Assembly: GCF_024105635.1 (NCBI RefSeq)
Contig: NZ_WYDQ01000001.1
Location: forward strand, 2,356,001-2,420,000
Direction of reading: 5' to 3'
DNA: 64,000 nt
Source: Oceanicola sp. 502str15
GTDB lineage: Bacteria; Pseudomonadota; Alphaproteobacteria; Rhodobacterales; Rhodobacteraceae
The position numbers and the translations under genes are program-made. Under the pieces are notes generated by a model that saw only the letters and a program-made list of their open reading frames with translations, ran no database searches and was not told the origin of the DNA. Position 1 is the stretch's first letter. The number at the start of each line of letters is the position of its first letter. Below, piece after piece: positions 34,687 through 43,901 of the stretch.

Positions 34687-37115
34687 GCCAGCTTCGGGAA
34701 TATGCGGCTAAACGGGATTTCTCGGTCACCCCCGAGCCGCGCGCCGAGCTGGTTGAGGCCGGAGGCCGCCAGCCAGGCTTCGTCGTTCAGAAGCACGATG
34801 CCACCCGCCTGCACTTCGACTTCCGACTCGAATGGGACGGCGTTCTGCTGTCCTGGGCCGTTACCAAGGGCCCCTCTGCCGACCCGGGCCAGAAGCGGCT
34901 GGCGGTGCGCACCGAGGACCATCCGGTGAGCTACGGCAGCTTCGAGGGCACCATCCCCGAAAAGGAATATGGCGGCGGCACAGTCATGCTCTGGGACACC
35001 GGCTGGTGGGAGCCGCTGCAACCCGTGGCCGAGGGGCTGAAACAGGGCAAGCTGCACTTCCGCCTCCACGGCGCGCGGATGAAGGGGGGCTGGGCCCTGG
35101 TGCGGATGCGCGGCAAGAAGGGCGAAAAGCGCGAGAACTGGCTGCTCATCAAGGAGCGCGACGATTTCGCCGGGCGCAGCGCGGATGCGCTGGTCAACCG
35201 GCACCGCACCAGCGTCACCACCGGCCGCGCGATGCGTGACATCGCCGCCGACCGTAGCGCCCTCCGCCCCGCCGACCATGCCAGGCCCCTGCCCCGCTTC
35301 CGCAAGCTTCAGTTGGCCACGCTGGCTGATGCCCCGCCCGAGGGTGACGGCTGGCAGCACGAGGCCAAGCTCGACGGCTACCGCTGCCTGATCGCCGTCG
35401 GCAAGGGCGGCGTGCGGCTCTACACCCGCAACGGCAAGGACTGGTCCGACCGCTTCGGCGCCCTGCGCGACCCGGCCGATGCCCTGCCCTGCGACGCCGC
35501 GCTGATCGACGGCGAGGTGGTCGCGGGCGGCGCGGGCGGTGACTTCTCGGCGCTTCAGGCGGCGCTGAAGGCCGGCGAGCCACTCACCTTCTATGCCTTC
35601 GACTGCCTCGCCCTCGACGGAGCCGACCTGACCGGCAAACCGCTAACCGAAAGGCGCAAGGCGCTCGAGGGACTGTTTGCCTCCCTGCCTCCGCGCGGCC
35701 CGCTCCGGCTGAGCCCCGTACTGGAGGGCAACGGTGCCGCGGCGCTCGCCACGATCTGCGAGGCGGGCGGCGAGGGGATCGTCTCCAAGCGGCTGGATGC
35801 GCCCTATCGCGGCGGGCGCGGGCGCTCCTGGATCAAGGCGAAGTGCATCCGTCGCGCCGAGTTCGTCATCGGTGGCTGGTCGCCCTCCGACAAGCGGGGG
35901 CGCCCCTTTGCCTCATTGCTGCTCGGCAGCCGCGAGGGCGGGCGCTTCGTCTATCGCGGACGGGTCGGCACCGGATTCGACGCAGACGCCTTCGACGAGA
36001 TCGGCGCCGCCCTGAAGCCCCTCGCCCGCAAGACCCCGCCCTTCGAAGGCGAACTGCCCTCCGAGGCCGATGGCGCGCATTGGGTCACCCCCAAGCTGGT
36101 GGCCGAGGTCGAATACACCGAATTCACCAGCGAGGGCCGCATCCGCCACGGCGTGTTCAAGGGCCTGCGCGAAGACAAGGAGCCACGCGAGGTGAGTGCG
36201 AAGCAAGAGGCCGAGATCGATGGCGCGGAAGAAAAGGTTGGCGGGGTGCGCCTTTCCAGCGCCGACCGGGTCGTCTACCCCGAGGCCGGGCTGACCAAGG
36301 CTGACGTCGCGCGCCACTATGCTCGCGTGGCCGAGCGGATGCTGACCCATGCCGCGAACCGCCCGCTCTCGCTACTGCGCTGCCCCTCCGGCCTCCCGGG
36401 CGACTGCTTCTTCCAGAAGCACGCGGGCAAGGGCTTTCCCTCCGAAGTCAAGTCGATGCCGATCGAGGAGAAGGACGGCGGAACAGAGGACTACATGTAT
36501 GTCACCACCCCCGAGGGCCTGATCGGCGCGGCGCAGATGGGCACGCTGGAGTTTCACATCTGGGGCTCCGCCCGCGACCGGATCGAGCGCCCTGACAGGA
36601 TGGTCTTCGACCTCGACCCCGACGAGAGCCTCGGCTTCGACGCGGTGAAGGCCGCCGCTGCAGAGGTGCGCGAGGGTCTGAGCGCCTGCGGGCTGGAAAG
36701 CGCGCCCATGGTCACCGGCGGCAAGGGGGTGCATGTCATCGTGCCACTGCGCCGGGTCGCCGGGTGGGACACGGTGAAGTTCTTCTCCCGCACCTTCGCC
36801 CAGATCCTCGCGGAGCGGCACCCCGACCGCTACACCGCCGCCATGTCCAAGACCAAGCGCAAGGGCCGGACCTTCATCGACTGGCTGCGCAACGAGCGCG
36901 GGTCCACGGCAATCGCACCCTATTCGCTGCGTGCCCGCAAGAGCGCCGCCGTGGCGGTGCCGGTCACCTGGGAAGAGCTGAACGGCCTGCCCTCCGGCGA
37001 CGTGTTCCACGCGGGCGACATGGAGGCCCGTCTCGCCGCCCTCTGCCCGCTGGAGAACGCCCCGCTCGGCAGCATCGGGGCCGCTGCGGTCGAAGCGCTC
37101 GAAGCCTGGGCATGA
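34683..37115 (+). CDS. ligD: LigD, multifunctional end-joining DNA ligase
   Basis: This 810-aa protein processes and seals double-strand breaks held by Ku. Domain order is phosphoesterase (about 1-180, FVVQKHDATRLHFDFRLEWDG and EKEYGGGTVMLWD), ATP-dependent ligase (about 210-510, active-site Lys229 in EAKLDGYR) and primase-polymerase (about 520-810, DxD in RMVFDLDPDE and GGKGVHVIVPL). This PE-LIG-POL order is the Pseudomonas/alphaproteobacterial one, not the mycobacterial one. Together with Ku it repairs breaks in non-growing cells, for example after drying or oxidative damage. Confidence 0.96.
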   Translation: MSQLREYAAKRDFSVTPEPRAELVEAGGRQPGFVVQKHDATRLHFDFRLEWDGVLLSWAVTKGPSADPGQKRLAVRTEDHPVSYGSFEGTIPEKEYGGGTVMLWDTGWWEPLQPVAEGLKQGKLHFRLHGARMKGGWALVRMRGKKGEKRENWLLIKERDDFAGRSADALVNRHRTSVTTGRAMRDIAADRSALRPADHARPLPRFRKLQLATLADAPPEGDGWQHEAKLDGYRCLIAVGKGGVRLYTRNGKDWSDRFGALRDPADALPCDAALIDGEVVAGGAGGDFSALQAALKAGEPLTFYAFDCLALDGADLTGKPLTERRKALEGLFASLPPRGPLRLSPVLEGNGAAALATICEAGGEGIVSKRLDAPYRGGRGRSWIKAKCIRRAEFVIGGWSPSDKRGRPFASLLLGSREGGRFVYRGRVGTGFDADAFDEIGAALKPLARKTPPFEGELPSEADGAHWVTPKLVAEVEYTEFTSEGRIRHGVFKGLREDKEPREVSAKQEAEIDGAEEKVGGVRLSSADRVVYPEAGLTKADVARHYARVAERMLTHAANRPLSLLRCPSGLPGDCFFQKHAGKGFPSEVKSMPIEEKDGGTEDYMYVTTPEGLIGAAQMGTLEFHIWGSARDRIERPDRMVFDLDPDESLGFDAVKAAAAEVREGLSACGLESAPMVTGGKGVHVIVPLRRVAGWDTVKFFSRTFAQILAERHPDRYTAAMSKTKRKGRTFIDWLRNERGSTAIAPYSLRARKSAAVAVPVTWEELNGLPSGDVFHAGDMEARLAALCPLENAPLGSIGAAAVEALEAWA

Positions 37116-37160
37116 GCCTGAGCCTGCCGCTCGGTCAGGTGCGCCAATCCCCCGGACCAC

Positions 37161-37185
37161 GGAACCTCCTGCGCCCGCACCGGTT
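37161..37185 (+). promoter_or_regulatory. EcfG-like promoter for aldehyde oxidoreductase operon
   Basis: GGAAC (37161-37165), 16-base spacer, GGTT (37182-37185). One mismatch in the -10. It lies 63 bases before the chosen GTG start and argues that the paoA-like gene starts at 37249. Confidence 0.5.
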
Positions 37186-37248
37186 GAGGCTGCAACGGGT
37201 CGCCGCGTGCGCCCCCGCCCACGTCCTCGAACACCGGAGGCCCAGCCC

Positions 37249-37758
37249 GTGCGAACAGAGCTGACGATCAACGATGAAACCCGCGTTTTGGAGGCCGACA
37301 GCCGCACGACCCTGCTCGATGCCCTGCGCCATCACTTCGGCCTGACAGGCACCAAGAAGGGCTGCGACCACGGCCAGTGCGGCGCCTGCACCGTGCTGCT
37401 GAACGGACAGCGCATCAACGCCTGCCTCACCCTGGCCTGCATGCATGACGGCGACGAGATCACGACGATCGAAGGGCTGGGCACGCCCCAAGACCTGTCT
37501 CCCCTTCAGAAAGCCTTCGTCCAACACGACGGCTTCCAATGCGGGTACTGCACTCCGGGCCAGATCTGCTCGGCCACCGCAATGCTCGAAGAGATCAAGG
37601 CCGGGTGGCCCAGCCATGTCACCGACAACATCACCGCCCCGCCCGAACTGAGCGACGAGGAAATCTCGGAGCGAATGAGCGGCAATCTCTGCCGCTGCTC
37701 GGCCTACCCAAACATCGTTGATGCTATCCGCAGCGTCGGGCGGGGAGAAGAGTCATGA
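37249..37758 (+). CDS. paoA: Aldehyde oxidoreductase 2Fe-2S subunit (PaoA-like)
   Basis: This 169-aa subunit carries two [2Fe-2S] clusters. The plant-type cluster is [15 protein letters not shown] plus the later INAC; the second has CGYC and CRC in [11 protein letters not shown] and [15 protein letters not shown] 37249 is chosen because GGAGG (37236-37240) stands 8 bases upstream; a GTG at 37207 would add a Pro/Arg-rich tail. Unlike E. coli PaoA, no twin-Arg signal is visible, so the enzyme may be cytoplasmic. It overlaps the FAD subunit by 4 bases. Confidence 0.9.
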   Translation: MRTELTINDETRVLEADSRTTLLDALRHHFGLTGTKKGCDHGQCGACTVLLNGQRINACLTLACMHDGDEITTIEGLGTPQDLSPLQKAFVQHDGFQCGYCTPGQICSATAMLEEIKAGWPSHVTDNITAPPELSDEEISERMSGNLCRCSAYPNIVDAIRSVGRGEES

Positions 37759-38720
37759 GGGCGTTCGACTACCGCCGCGCCAGTGGCACGGGTGACGTGG
37801 CCCGCGAGGGCGGCACCATCATCGCCGGGGGCACCAACCTGCTCGACCTGATGAAACTCGAAGTCATGGCGCCTGAGAAGCTGGTGGACATCACCCGGCT
37901 TGACCTTGCCAAGATCGACGAGCTGGAAGATGGCGGCTTGAAGATCGGCGCGCTGGTCACCAACAGCGCGCTCGCCGCCGACCCGCGCATTCGCCGCGAC
38001 TGGCCGGTGCTGAGCAAGGCGCTTCTGGCCGGGGCCAGCGGGCAGTTGCGCAACAAGGCCACCACGGGCGGCAATTTGCTCCAGCGCACCCGCTGCTATT
38101 ATTTCTACGACACCGCGATGCGCTGCAACAAGCGCGAGCCCGGATCGGGATGCGACGCGCTCGGCGGGTTCAACCGCATCCACGCCATCCTGGGCGAGAG
38201 CGAGCACTGCATCGCGACCCACCCCAGCGACATGGCCGTGGCCCTGAGGGCGCTCGGAGCCGAGGTCGAGGTTCTGTCCACCTCGGGCGAGACCCGGCTG
38301 CTCGACCTGGCGGCGTTCTACCGCCTGCCCGGCGACACCCCAGAGATCGAGACGGTGCTGGAGCCCGGCGAGCTGATCACGGCGGTGCACCTGCCCCCCG
38401 CTGTCACGGGCCGGCAGGTCTATCGCAAGGTACGCGACCGGGCCTCCTATGCATTCGCGCTGGTGTCGGTCGCGGCGGTGGTCGAGGTGGAGAGCGGCGG
38501 CATCTCCCGCGCCCAGCTCGCCTTCGGGGGGCTCGCTCCCATGCCTTGGCGAAATGCCGATGTCGAAGAGGCGTTGGTCGGCGAGCCCCCCTCGGATGCG
38601 CTCTTTGACAAGGCCGCCGACATCCTGCTGGCCAAGGCCAGGGGCCATGGCAGCAACGACTTCAAGATCCCCCTAACCCGCCGCACCCTGAAGGCGGTGC
38701 TCAAGGAGGCGACCCGATGA
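37755..38720 (+). CDS. paoB: Aldehyde oxidoreductase FAD subunit (PaoB-like)
   Basis: This 321-aa subunit binds FAD ([13 protein letters not shown] near residue 21-33 and [15 protein letters not shown] near 105-119). Four Cys residues in [28 protein letters not shown] and [12 protein letters not shown] match the extra [4Fe-4S] site known from E. coli PaoB. This feature places the enzyme with PaoABC periplasmic-type aldehyde oxidoreductases rather than classical xanthine dehydrogenase. It overlaps both neighbours by 4 bases. Confidence 0.9.
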   Translation: MRAFDYRRASGTGDVAREGGTIIAGGTNLLDLMKLEVMAPEKLVDITRLDLAKIDELEDGGLKIGALVTNSALAADPRIRRDWPVLSKALLAGASGQLRNKATTGGNLLQRTRCYYFYDTAMRCNKREPGSGCDALGGFNRIHAILGESEHCIATHPSDMAVALRALGAEVEVLSTSGETRLLDLAAFYRLPGDTPEIETVLEPGELITAVHLPPAVTGRQVYRKVRDRASYAFALVSVAAVVEVESGGISRAQLAFGGLAPMPWRNADVEEALVGEPPSDALFDKAADILLAKARGHGSNDFKIPLTRRTLKAVLKEATR

Positions 38721-40930
38721 CCAGCCACCTGAAGATGGACAAGCCCGACACCCGCCGCCGCCTCGACGACATGGCGCAAGGCGTCGTCGGTACAGCGATG
38801 ACCCGCCCGGAGGGGCCGCTCAAGGTATCTGGCACCGCACAATACGCCAACGAGTGGCGGCCCGAGGGTCTGTGCCACGGCGTGCTGGTCCGCGCCCCCG
38901 TCACCGCGGGCCGCGTGACCGGCACGAGTGCCGAGACGGTAAAGGCCCTTCCCGGCATCCTTGCGGTCCTCACCGACCCGCGCCTCCTGCGAAACCCGGC
39001 CCAGGGCACCGCCAACGAGGCGCCGGTGCAGGACCCCTCGGAGATCGCCTACTTCGGCCAGCCGGTGGCCCTCGTGGTCGGCGAGAGCTTCGAGGCCGCC
39101 CGCCACGGGGCACAAAGCCTGGAGATCAAGGTGGCATCCCGGACCGGCGCGGTCAACGACCCGAACCTGGCCGAAGAGATCGAGGAACCGGACGAAAAGC
39201 AGTTGTCGCAGGGCGACCTTTACGCGGCGATGGAGGCCGCCGCCTATAGCGTGGACGAAACCTACATCACGCCCGGCCACAACAGCGCGGCGATGGAGCC
39301 GCACGCCTCCATCGCCGCCTGGGACGGCGACACACTCACCGTGCACGGCAGCTACCAGATGCTGAAGTACAACGTGAACGAGCTGGCCGATGCCCTCGGG
39401 ATCGACCCCGCGAAGGTGCGCATCCGCGCGCCTTACGTGGGCGGCGGCTTCGGCGCCAAGCTGGGGATCGCGCCCGAGGCGGTCGCCGCCGCGCTGGCCG
39501 CCAGGGAGCTGGGCCGCCCGGTCTCCGTCGCCCTCACCCGCCAGCAGGTGTTCGAAACCACCATGCGGCGCTCCGAAACCACCCAGCGCATCCGCCTCGC
39601 CGCAGATAGCGAGGGGCGGCTCACGGGCATCGGCCACGAGGCGCTGGTGTCCAACCTGCCCGGCGAGTCGTTCTCCGAGCCGGTCACACAGGCCACGCCC
39701 TTCATGTATCGCGGCGAGAACCGCGAGATCGGCCACCGCATCGCCCGGGTGCACCGCACCTGCGCGGGCTCAGTCCGGGCGCCGGGCGAGTCGGTCGGCG
39801 TCACCGCCTTCGAGACCGCGATGGACGAACTCGCTCACCGTGCGGGGATCGACCCGGTGGAGCTACGTCGCAACAACATCCCCGAGGAGGACCCGAGCCA
39901 GGGCATCCCCTTCTCGTCGCACAAGCTCCGCGCCGCGCTGGACGCCGGGGCCGAAGCCTTCGGCTGGAGCGCCCGCAGTGCCGAGCCCGGCGCCAGGCGC
40001 GAGGGCGAATGGCTGATCGGGCACGGCATGGCCTCGGCCTTCCGGGTGAACATCCTGCAGGAAGCCAAGGCCCGCGTGCGCCTGCACCCGGACGGGCGCG
40101 CCGAGGTCGAGACCGACATGACCGACATCGGCACCGGCACCTATGCCATCCTCGGCCAGATCGCGGGCGAGATGCTGGGCTTGCCCCCCGAGCGCGTCAC
40201 CGTCACCCTGGGCGACAGCGCCCTGCCCCCCGGCCCCGGCTCCGGCGGTTCCTGGGGCGCGGCCTCGAGCGGCACATCCGTGTTCCTGGCCTGCGAGGCG
40301 ATCCGGGCGCAGCTGGCGCAGAGCATGGGCGTCGACGAGCCGGACCTCACGCTGAAGGACGGCCAGGCCACCGCCGCCAACGTCACCCGCCCGCTCTCCG
40401 AGTTGCTCGACGGCCCCTGCGAGCAGATCGGCCACGTTGAGCCCGGCGACACCCAGACCGAGCGCCGCCAGTCCACCTTTGGTGCCTACTTTGCCGAGGT
40501 CGCCGTCAATGCCGTCACCGGAGAAAGCCGGGTTCGCCGAATGCAAGGCGCTTTTGCCGCCGGCCGCATCCTCAACCCACAGACCGCGCGCTCGCAATGC
40601 ATCGGCGGCATGGTCTTCGGCATCGGCATGGCACTGACGGAAGAGCTGGTCCATGACCCCCGTCATGGCCAAATCATCAACCACGACTTCGCGGAATACC
40701 ACCTGCCGGTCAACCTGGACGTGCCTCAGATCGAGGTGCAGTTCATCGAGGAGCGTGACGACTGGGCCAACCCGCTACAGGCGAAGGGCATAGGTGAGTT
40801 GGGCATCTGCGGCGCGGCGGCGGCGATCAACAACGCCATTTTCAACGCCACGGGCGTCCGTGTTCGTGAGTACCCCGCCACGCTGGACAAGGTGATCTTA
40901 CAGTTTGGCGATTTGTGCTGCCGCGATTAA
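38717..40930 (+). CDS. paoC: Aldehyde oxidoreductase molybdenum-cofactor subunit (PaoC-like)
   Basis: This 737-aa catalytic subunit binds the molybdopterin cytosine dinucleotide cofactor. Family blocks include [54 protein letters not shown] and [14 protein letters not shown]. The catalytic Glu is expected in [20 protein letters not shown] near residue 695. It oxidises aldehydes to acids, a detoxification step during oxidative stress. A PaoD/XdhC-type insertion factor is not in the window, so maturation must depend on host genes. It is the last cargo gene before the recombinase debris. Confidence 0.92.
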   Translation: MTSHLKMDKPDTRRRLDDMAQGVVGTAMTRPEGPLKVSGTAQYANEWRPEGLCHGVLVRAPVTAGRVTGTSAETVKALPGILAVLTDPRLLRNPAQGTANEAPVQDPSEIAYFGQPVALVVGESFEAARHGAQSLEIKVASRTGAVNDPNLAEEIEEPDEKQLSQGDLYAAMEAAAYSVDETYITPGHNSAAMEPHASIAAWDGDTLTVHGSYQMLKYNVNELADALGIDPAKVRIRAPYVGGGFGAKLGIAPEAVAAALAARELGRPVSVALTRQQVFETTMRRSETTQRIRLAADSEGRLTGIGHEALVSNLPGESFSEPVTQATPFMYRGENREIGHRIARVHRTCAGSVRAPGESVGVTAFETAMDELAHRAGIDPVELRRNNIPEEDPSQGIPFSSHKLRAALDAGAEAFGWSARSAEPGARREGEWLIGHGMASAFRVNILQEAKARVRLHPDGRAEVETDMTDIGTGTYAILGQIAGEMLGLPPERVTVTLGDSALPPGPGSGGSWGAASSGTSVFLACEAIRAQLAQSMGVDEPDLTLKDGQATAANVTRPLSELLDGPCEQIGHVEPGDTQTERRQSTFGAYFAEVAVNAVTGESRVRRMQGAFAAGRILNPQTARSQCIGGMVFGIGMALTEELVHDPRHGQIINHDFAEYHLPVNLDVPQIEVQFIEERDDWANPLQAKGIGELGICGAAAAINNAIFNATGVRVREYPATLDKVILQFGDLCCRD

Positions 40931-40993
40931 GCAGTCTAAGCCATGACGCAGCGGGCTCTCATATCGCGATACGAGTAACGCGCGCGCCAAACC

Positions 40994-41280
40994 TCACGTC
41001 GGCCGTTGCTGCTTCATGATCGTCAACTGCAACGCTCGTTCGAATTCGGGCGTTCCACGGTGGATGCGATGTAGATAGTAATCCAGCATTAGCTCCTTTT
41101 CTTCGGATGTCGATTCCCTAGCGTTTCTCATACTGCCAAGTATCTCAAACCGCTCTTCGTCCGACATCTTGCCATAGACGTCTCTGTGATCGTGTCGGTT
41201 TCGTGGCCGAGATTCAGTGACCATGCTTTGCGGGCCACAGGGTTTGGGCAGAGCTGTCTCCCCAAAGCTCCAAGAGTTGT
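40994..41280 (-). pseudogene. Remnant of a second tyrosine recombinase (C-terminal part)
   Basis: Read on the minus strand, one frame gives TLGALGRQLCPNPVARKAWS then LNLGHETDTITE, matching TLAALGNVLCKSARERKAWS and QNLGHETDVITE of the intact recombinase at 41713-43335. The match then continues in another frame as DVYGKMSDEERFEILGSMRN to the stop at 40994, paralogous to the same protein's tail. A stop codon lies just upstream of the match at 41281-41283. So this is a frameshifted, truncated copy of a related recombinase, not the small 76-aa gene it may seem. It marks an older insertion at this end of the island. Confidence 0.8.
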
Positions 41281-41286
41281 CTACCG

Positions 41287-41433
41287 GAACGGAATCGTCG
41301 CAACGTGGCTGCGCATCAGGCGATCGTGGATGGCATTCTCGGGCGTGATCCGGATGCAGCCGAGGCTGCCTTGCGCAAACATCTCGAAGACGCCTGGGAT
41401 CAGGTCCGCGAGACTTTCAATATCGAGCACTGA
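41287..41433 (+). pseudogene. Remnant of a GntR/FadR-type regulator (FCD domain end)
   Basis: The plus frame reads ERNRRNVAAHQAIVDGILG and continues RDPDAAEAALRKHLEDAW before DQVRETF and the stop at 41431. This is the last helix pair of a GntR-family ligand domain (the H-x-x-I-x-x-A-I and A-x-x-A-M-x-x-H pattern). The DNA-binding half and most of the ligand domain are missing; upstream sequence instead resembles recombinase on the other strand. It is gene debris at a recombination junction. Confidence 0.65.
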
Positions 41434-41712
41434 GATGCAGTCGACTTTGCCTCGCAACTGACCTGCACCAACGGCACATGGTCATTGCCCGGAGCCGGCC
41501 GAACAACCTGATCCCCGTAGCGACGAAGTTAGGTTGGCATCAGCTTCTCTGGCTTGCGGGGCTGCAAGAGGGAACGCTCGCCCCTGAAAAGGTGCCGTGA
41601 GCTGACTTTCTACGCGCAACCTTCCGCAGCGCAGCCGGTTTAAGACTGGCTTGATCAATCGGTTTCCACCCGTGGAAGTCGTGACTTCTTGGCGAATGTT
41701 TGCCTTACGTTA
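41434..41712. other. Intergenic, no recognised feature
   Basis: About 280 bases between the regulator remnant and the recombinase 3' end. No frame with a motif, no RNA gene and no clear hairpin were seen. It may be further decayed sequence. Confidence 0.5.
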
Positions 41713-43335
41713 CTAGTCAATAACCTGGCATGAGCCTTGTTCAGATTGGATCAGAGCGATCTGTAGTTTTGTTGCGCGCACGTAGTCTGGAGAGCTCCGA
41801 TCCAAACGATTGAAGAACAGGTCCAGGAGCAGGTCCTTTTCATAATCAATCAAGTCTCCCCGCGCTCTCATTTCCGTCATGATGCCCGAGCGCTGGTCTT
41901 CTTTCAGCTTGCCGTAGTATCGTTCGGTAATCACGTCCGTCTCGTGCCCTAGGTTCTGAGACCACGCTTTTCTTTCACGTGCCGACTTACAAAGAACGTT
42001 GCCCAGAGCGGCCAGCGTGTCTCTCGCGCAATGTGGGCTGTGTTCCGCATCAGCGACCAGACTTGCGGCCTTGAAAGCCCGAGTAACCGAACCTGCGCTG
42101 CGCATTGGCTCAATCATTCGACCGCGGCCCAATTTGTGGACGAGGTGCCGATGATCCGGGAAGAGAGCGTCGTCTTCTCCGAAACCCAGCTGTACTATGG
42201 TTTCGATCCACTCCCGCACGACACGCTCGAAACTTTCGGTGCGCGGGAAAAAGCTGACGACAAAGTTCTTGCCGTTCTTTCCTTTGAGGCTCCGCCCCTC
42301 ATGGATCACTTGGGCATTCACCACTTCGACGTGCCTTATTCGGAGATTGATTAGCGCCGTCGCCCGGAAGCCCGAAAGAAAGGCCATTGCTACGATCGCT
42401 TGGTCACGTCGCTCACGAAGACTACCGGCAGGCATGCCAGCAACCATCGCGGCAGCGTCCTCGATACCTGGATAGCTACGGGCTTTGGGAAGTGCCTTGG
42501 CAGACAATTTCCGGGGTAGTTCGAGGTAACCCGGCAAGTTGGCGCTCAGCCTGCGGAAGCCATCTTTACCGCGGAGCCAGTTAAGGAAGCCCCGCACGTG
42601 AGAAACCCGGTGCCGCACCGTCGAACAGGAAAGACCGTCCTCACCACTCTCTTCCAGGCGCAACAACAAGCCATCGCGATACCCGGCCACATCCTCTTGG
42701 CGCAGCTTTTCAAACGGCTTCTCCCCGACGGACGCCTCGAACTCCCGAATGGAGACGAGATGTGCCGCCAAGGTTTTGGCGTCGTAACGACCTGCGTATT
42801 GCTGCCAGTCAAACACTGTCCGATCGTTGCATGAGCCACCGCGTCCCGCCGCATTCTCGTCATCGGGTGAACGGATCTTCCCAATACCAGCCGGAGAGTC
42901 AGCTTCATCTTCGGCTATGACTTGCAGGCTGGTGTTGGTTTGGACAGCCTTCGTGAGCTTGTCGCACTCAACCTCATTCAGGAACTTTGAGTTGCGCACT
43001 TCACAGTTTGGGCAGACGGCAAATGCCGTCAGTCTGCGGAGTGCGTCAGGCAAAATTTCGACTGAGCCGACTTCCGGAAAGAAAATCGCCTTGCACGTGA
43101 AGCATTTGAATTGCCCGTGGCGTAGTGACTGACGGCTTCTGGATCGACGAAGCTCATGAAAGCGTTTCAGTTCTTCTCCTCTAAACAGATGTTGCCCCTC
43201 ACCCGGAGAGGGGCGCAACCCATCGCCAACCCAGTTCGATACCGTGTTCCGACACACATCGTAGAGCTCCATGACCTGGGGAACCGAGTAGACTCGATGC
43301 CGCATCGGCCGAACCTTCCTGTACGAGCGGCTCAT
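41713..43335 (-). CDS. Tyrosine recombinase with N-terminal MerR-like helix-turn-helix and zinc ribbon
   Basis: This 540-aa protein has three parts. Residues 12-60 form a MerR-like DNA-binding segment (YSVPQVMELYDVCRNTVSNWVGDG, then LFRGEELKRFHEL). Residues 75-115 hold two CxxC pairs (FKCFTCKAIFF and AVCPNCEVRN), a likely zinc ribbon. From about 185 on is a SAM-like and catalytic domain with an Arg in LSGFRATALINLR, the H-x-x-R in HSPHCARDTLAALG, His in NLGHETDVITE and Tyr at 473/474. All key residues seem present. The start overlaps the AlpA-like gene by 4 bases. It could be a second integrase of the island or a relic of a separate element; the fusion is not the usual phage integrase layout. 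Confidence 0.82.
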   Translation of the reverse strand: MSRSYRKVRPMRHRVYSVPQVMELYDVCRNTVSNWVGDGLRPSPGEGQHLFRGEELKRFHELRRSRSRQSLRHGQFKCFTCKAIFFPEVGSVEILPDALRRLTAFAVCPNCEVRNSKFLNEVECDKLTKAVQTNTSLQVIAEDEADSPAGIGKIRSPDDENAAGRGGSCNDRTVFDWQQYAGRYDAKTLAAHLVSIREFEASVGEKPFEKLRQEDVAGYRDGLLLRLEESGEDGLSCSTVRHRVSHVRGFLNWLRGKDGFRRLSANLPGYLELPRKLSAKALPKARSYPGIEDAAAMVAGMPAGSLRERRDQAIVAMAFLSGFRATALINLRIRHVEVVNAQVIHEGRSLKGKNGKNFVVSFFPRTESFERVVREWIETIVQLGFGEDDALFPDHRHLVHKLGRGRMIEPMRSAGSVTRAFKAASLVADAEHSPHCARDTLAALGNVLCKSARERKAWSQNLGHETDVITERYYGKLKEDQRSGIMTEMRARGDLIDYEKDLLLDLFFNRLDRSSPDYVRATKLQIALIQSEQGSCQVID

Positions 43336-43664
43336 TCTTGAACGAGAGTTCGACGGCGGGCTTCGAACTGCTCCATATCCACGCGCGCCCAGCGCGTGAC
43401 CCTGTTGGAGAATCGGACCGGTTTAGGGAAATCGCCTTTCGTGCACCACCGCCAGATCGTGGCGGAAGACACACCGAAATGGGCTGCAACTTGCTTTACC
43501 GAAAGATAATTTCCGCCGGGCGCGTGCTCCGCAGGACTTACGGCATTGGCGAGCGGCTCCTTAGCGGCCACTTCGCCCGGGGTGACCTCGGCAACGCTGT
43601 TCGCGTTGAGTTCATCCGAAAAAAGATCGAATTGTTCGTGATAGCTTGAGTCAGCATTGGACAT
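43332..43664 (-). CDS. AlpA-like helix-turn-helix regulator / excisionase
   Basis: This 110-aa protein has a C-terminal AlpA/MerR-type DNA-binding domain at about residues 53-100: YLSVKQVAAHFGVSSATIWRWCTKGDFPKPVRFSNRVTRWARVDME. AlpA-like proteins activate integrase genes or direct excision of P4-type islands. The N-terminal 50 residues are acidic and unrecognised. It is the first gene of a two-gene unit with the zinc-ribbon recombinase (ATGA overlap) and points away from the tRNA into the island. Confidence 0.85.
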   Translation of the reverse strand: MSNADSSYHEQFDLFSDELNANSVAEVTPGEVAAKEPLANAVSPAEHAPGGNYLSVKQVAAHFGVSSATIWRWCTKGDFPKPVRFSNRVTRWARVDMEQFEARRRTLVQE

Positions 43665-43824
43665 GCTTGATCCCCTTCGTCGAGGGCAATCAAGACAACA
43701 TCCTGCGCCTATGAATTGCGGTTGTACTGCGGGCTTATCAGGTAGCCCTCACCTATGGCGCCAACATGCAACGACCTGAAGCGACCTGACAAGTCATTTT
43801 TCGGACCCGCGAAAGGCGGTGGGA

Positions 43825-43846
43825 AATGTGGGGCTAGATGTGGGGC
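43825..43846. repeat. Arm-type double repeat, right end
   Basis: This block matches 6162-6183 in 21 of 22 bases (A instead of G at 43836) and the same orientation. It lies 56 bases inside the right core site, mirroring the left end, and supports both as functional ends of one integrated element. Confidence 0.6.
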
Positions 43847-43901
43847 TGAATGCGGCAGCTCCAAACCTTCGCAACCTAATCAATACCATAGGCAGCAATA
43901 A

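Noticed and set aside
40961..40976. TATCGCGATA palindrome behind paoC as a terminator
   Set aside because: The stem is only 5 bp, AT/CG alternating, with no loop and no T run on either strand.
40994..41224. A separate 76-aa gene
   Set aside because: Its sequence is paralogous to the recombinase C-terminus, and the preceding homologous part continues in another frame, so it is a pseudogene fragment.
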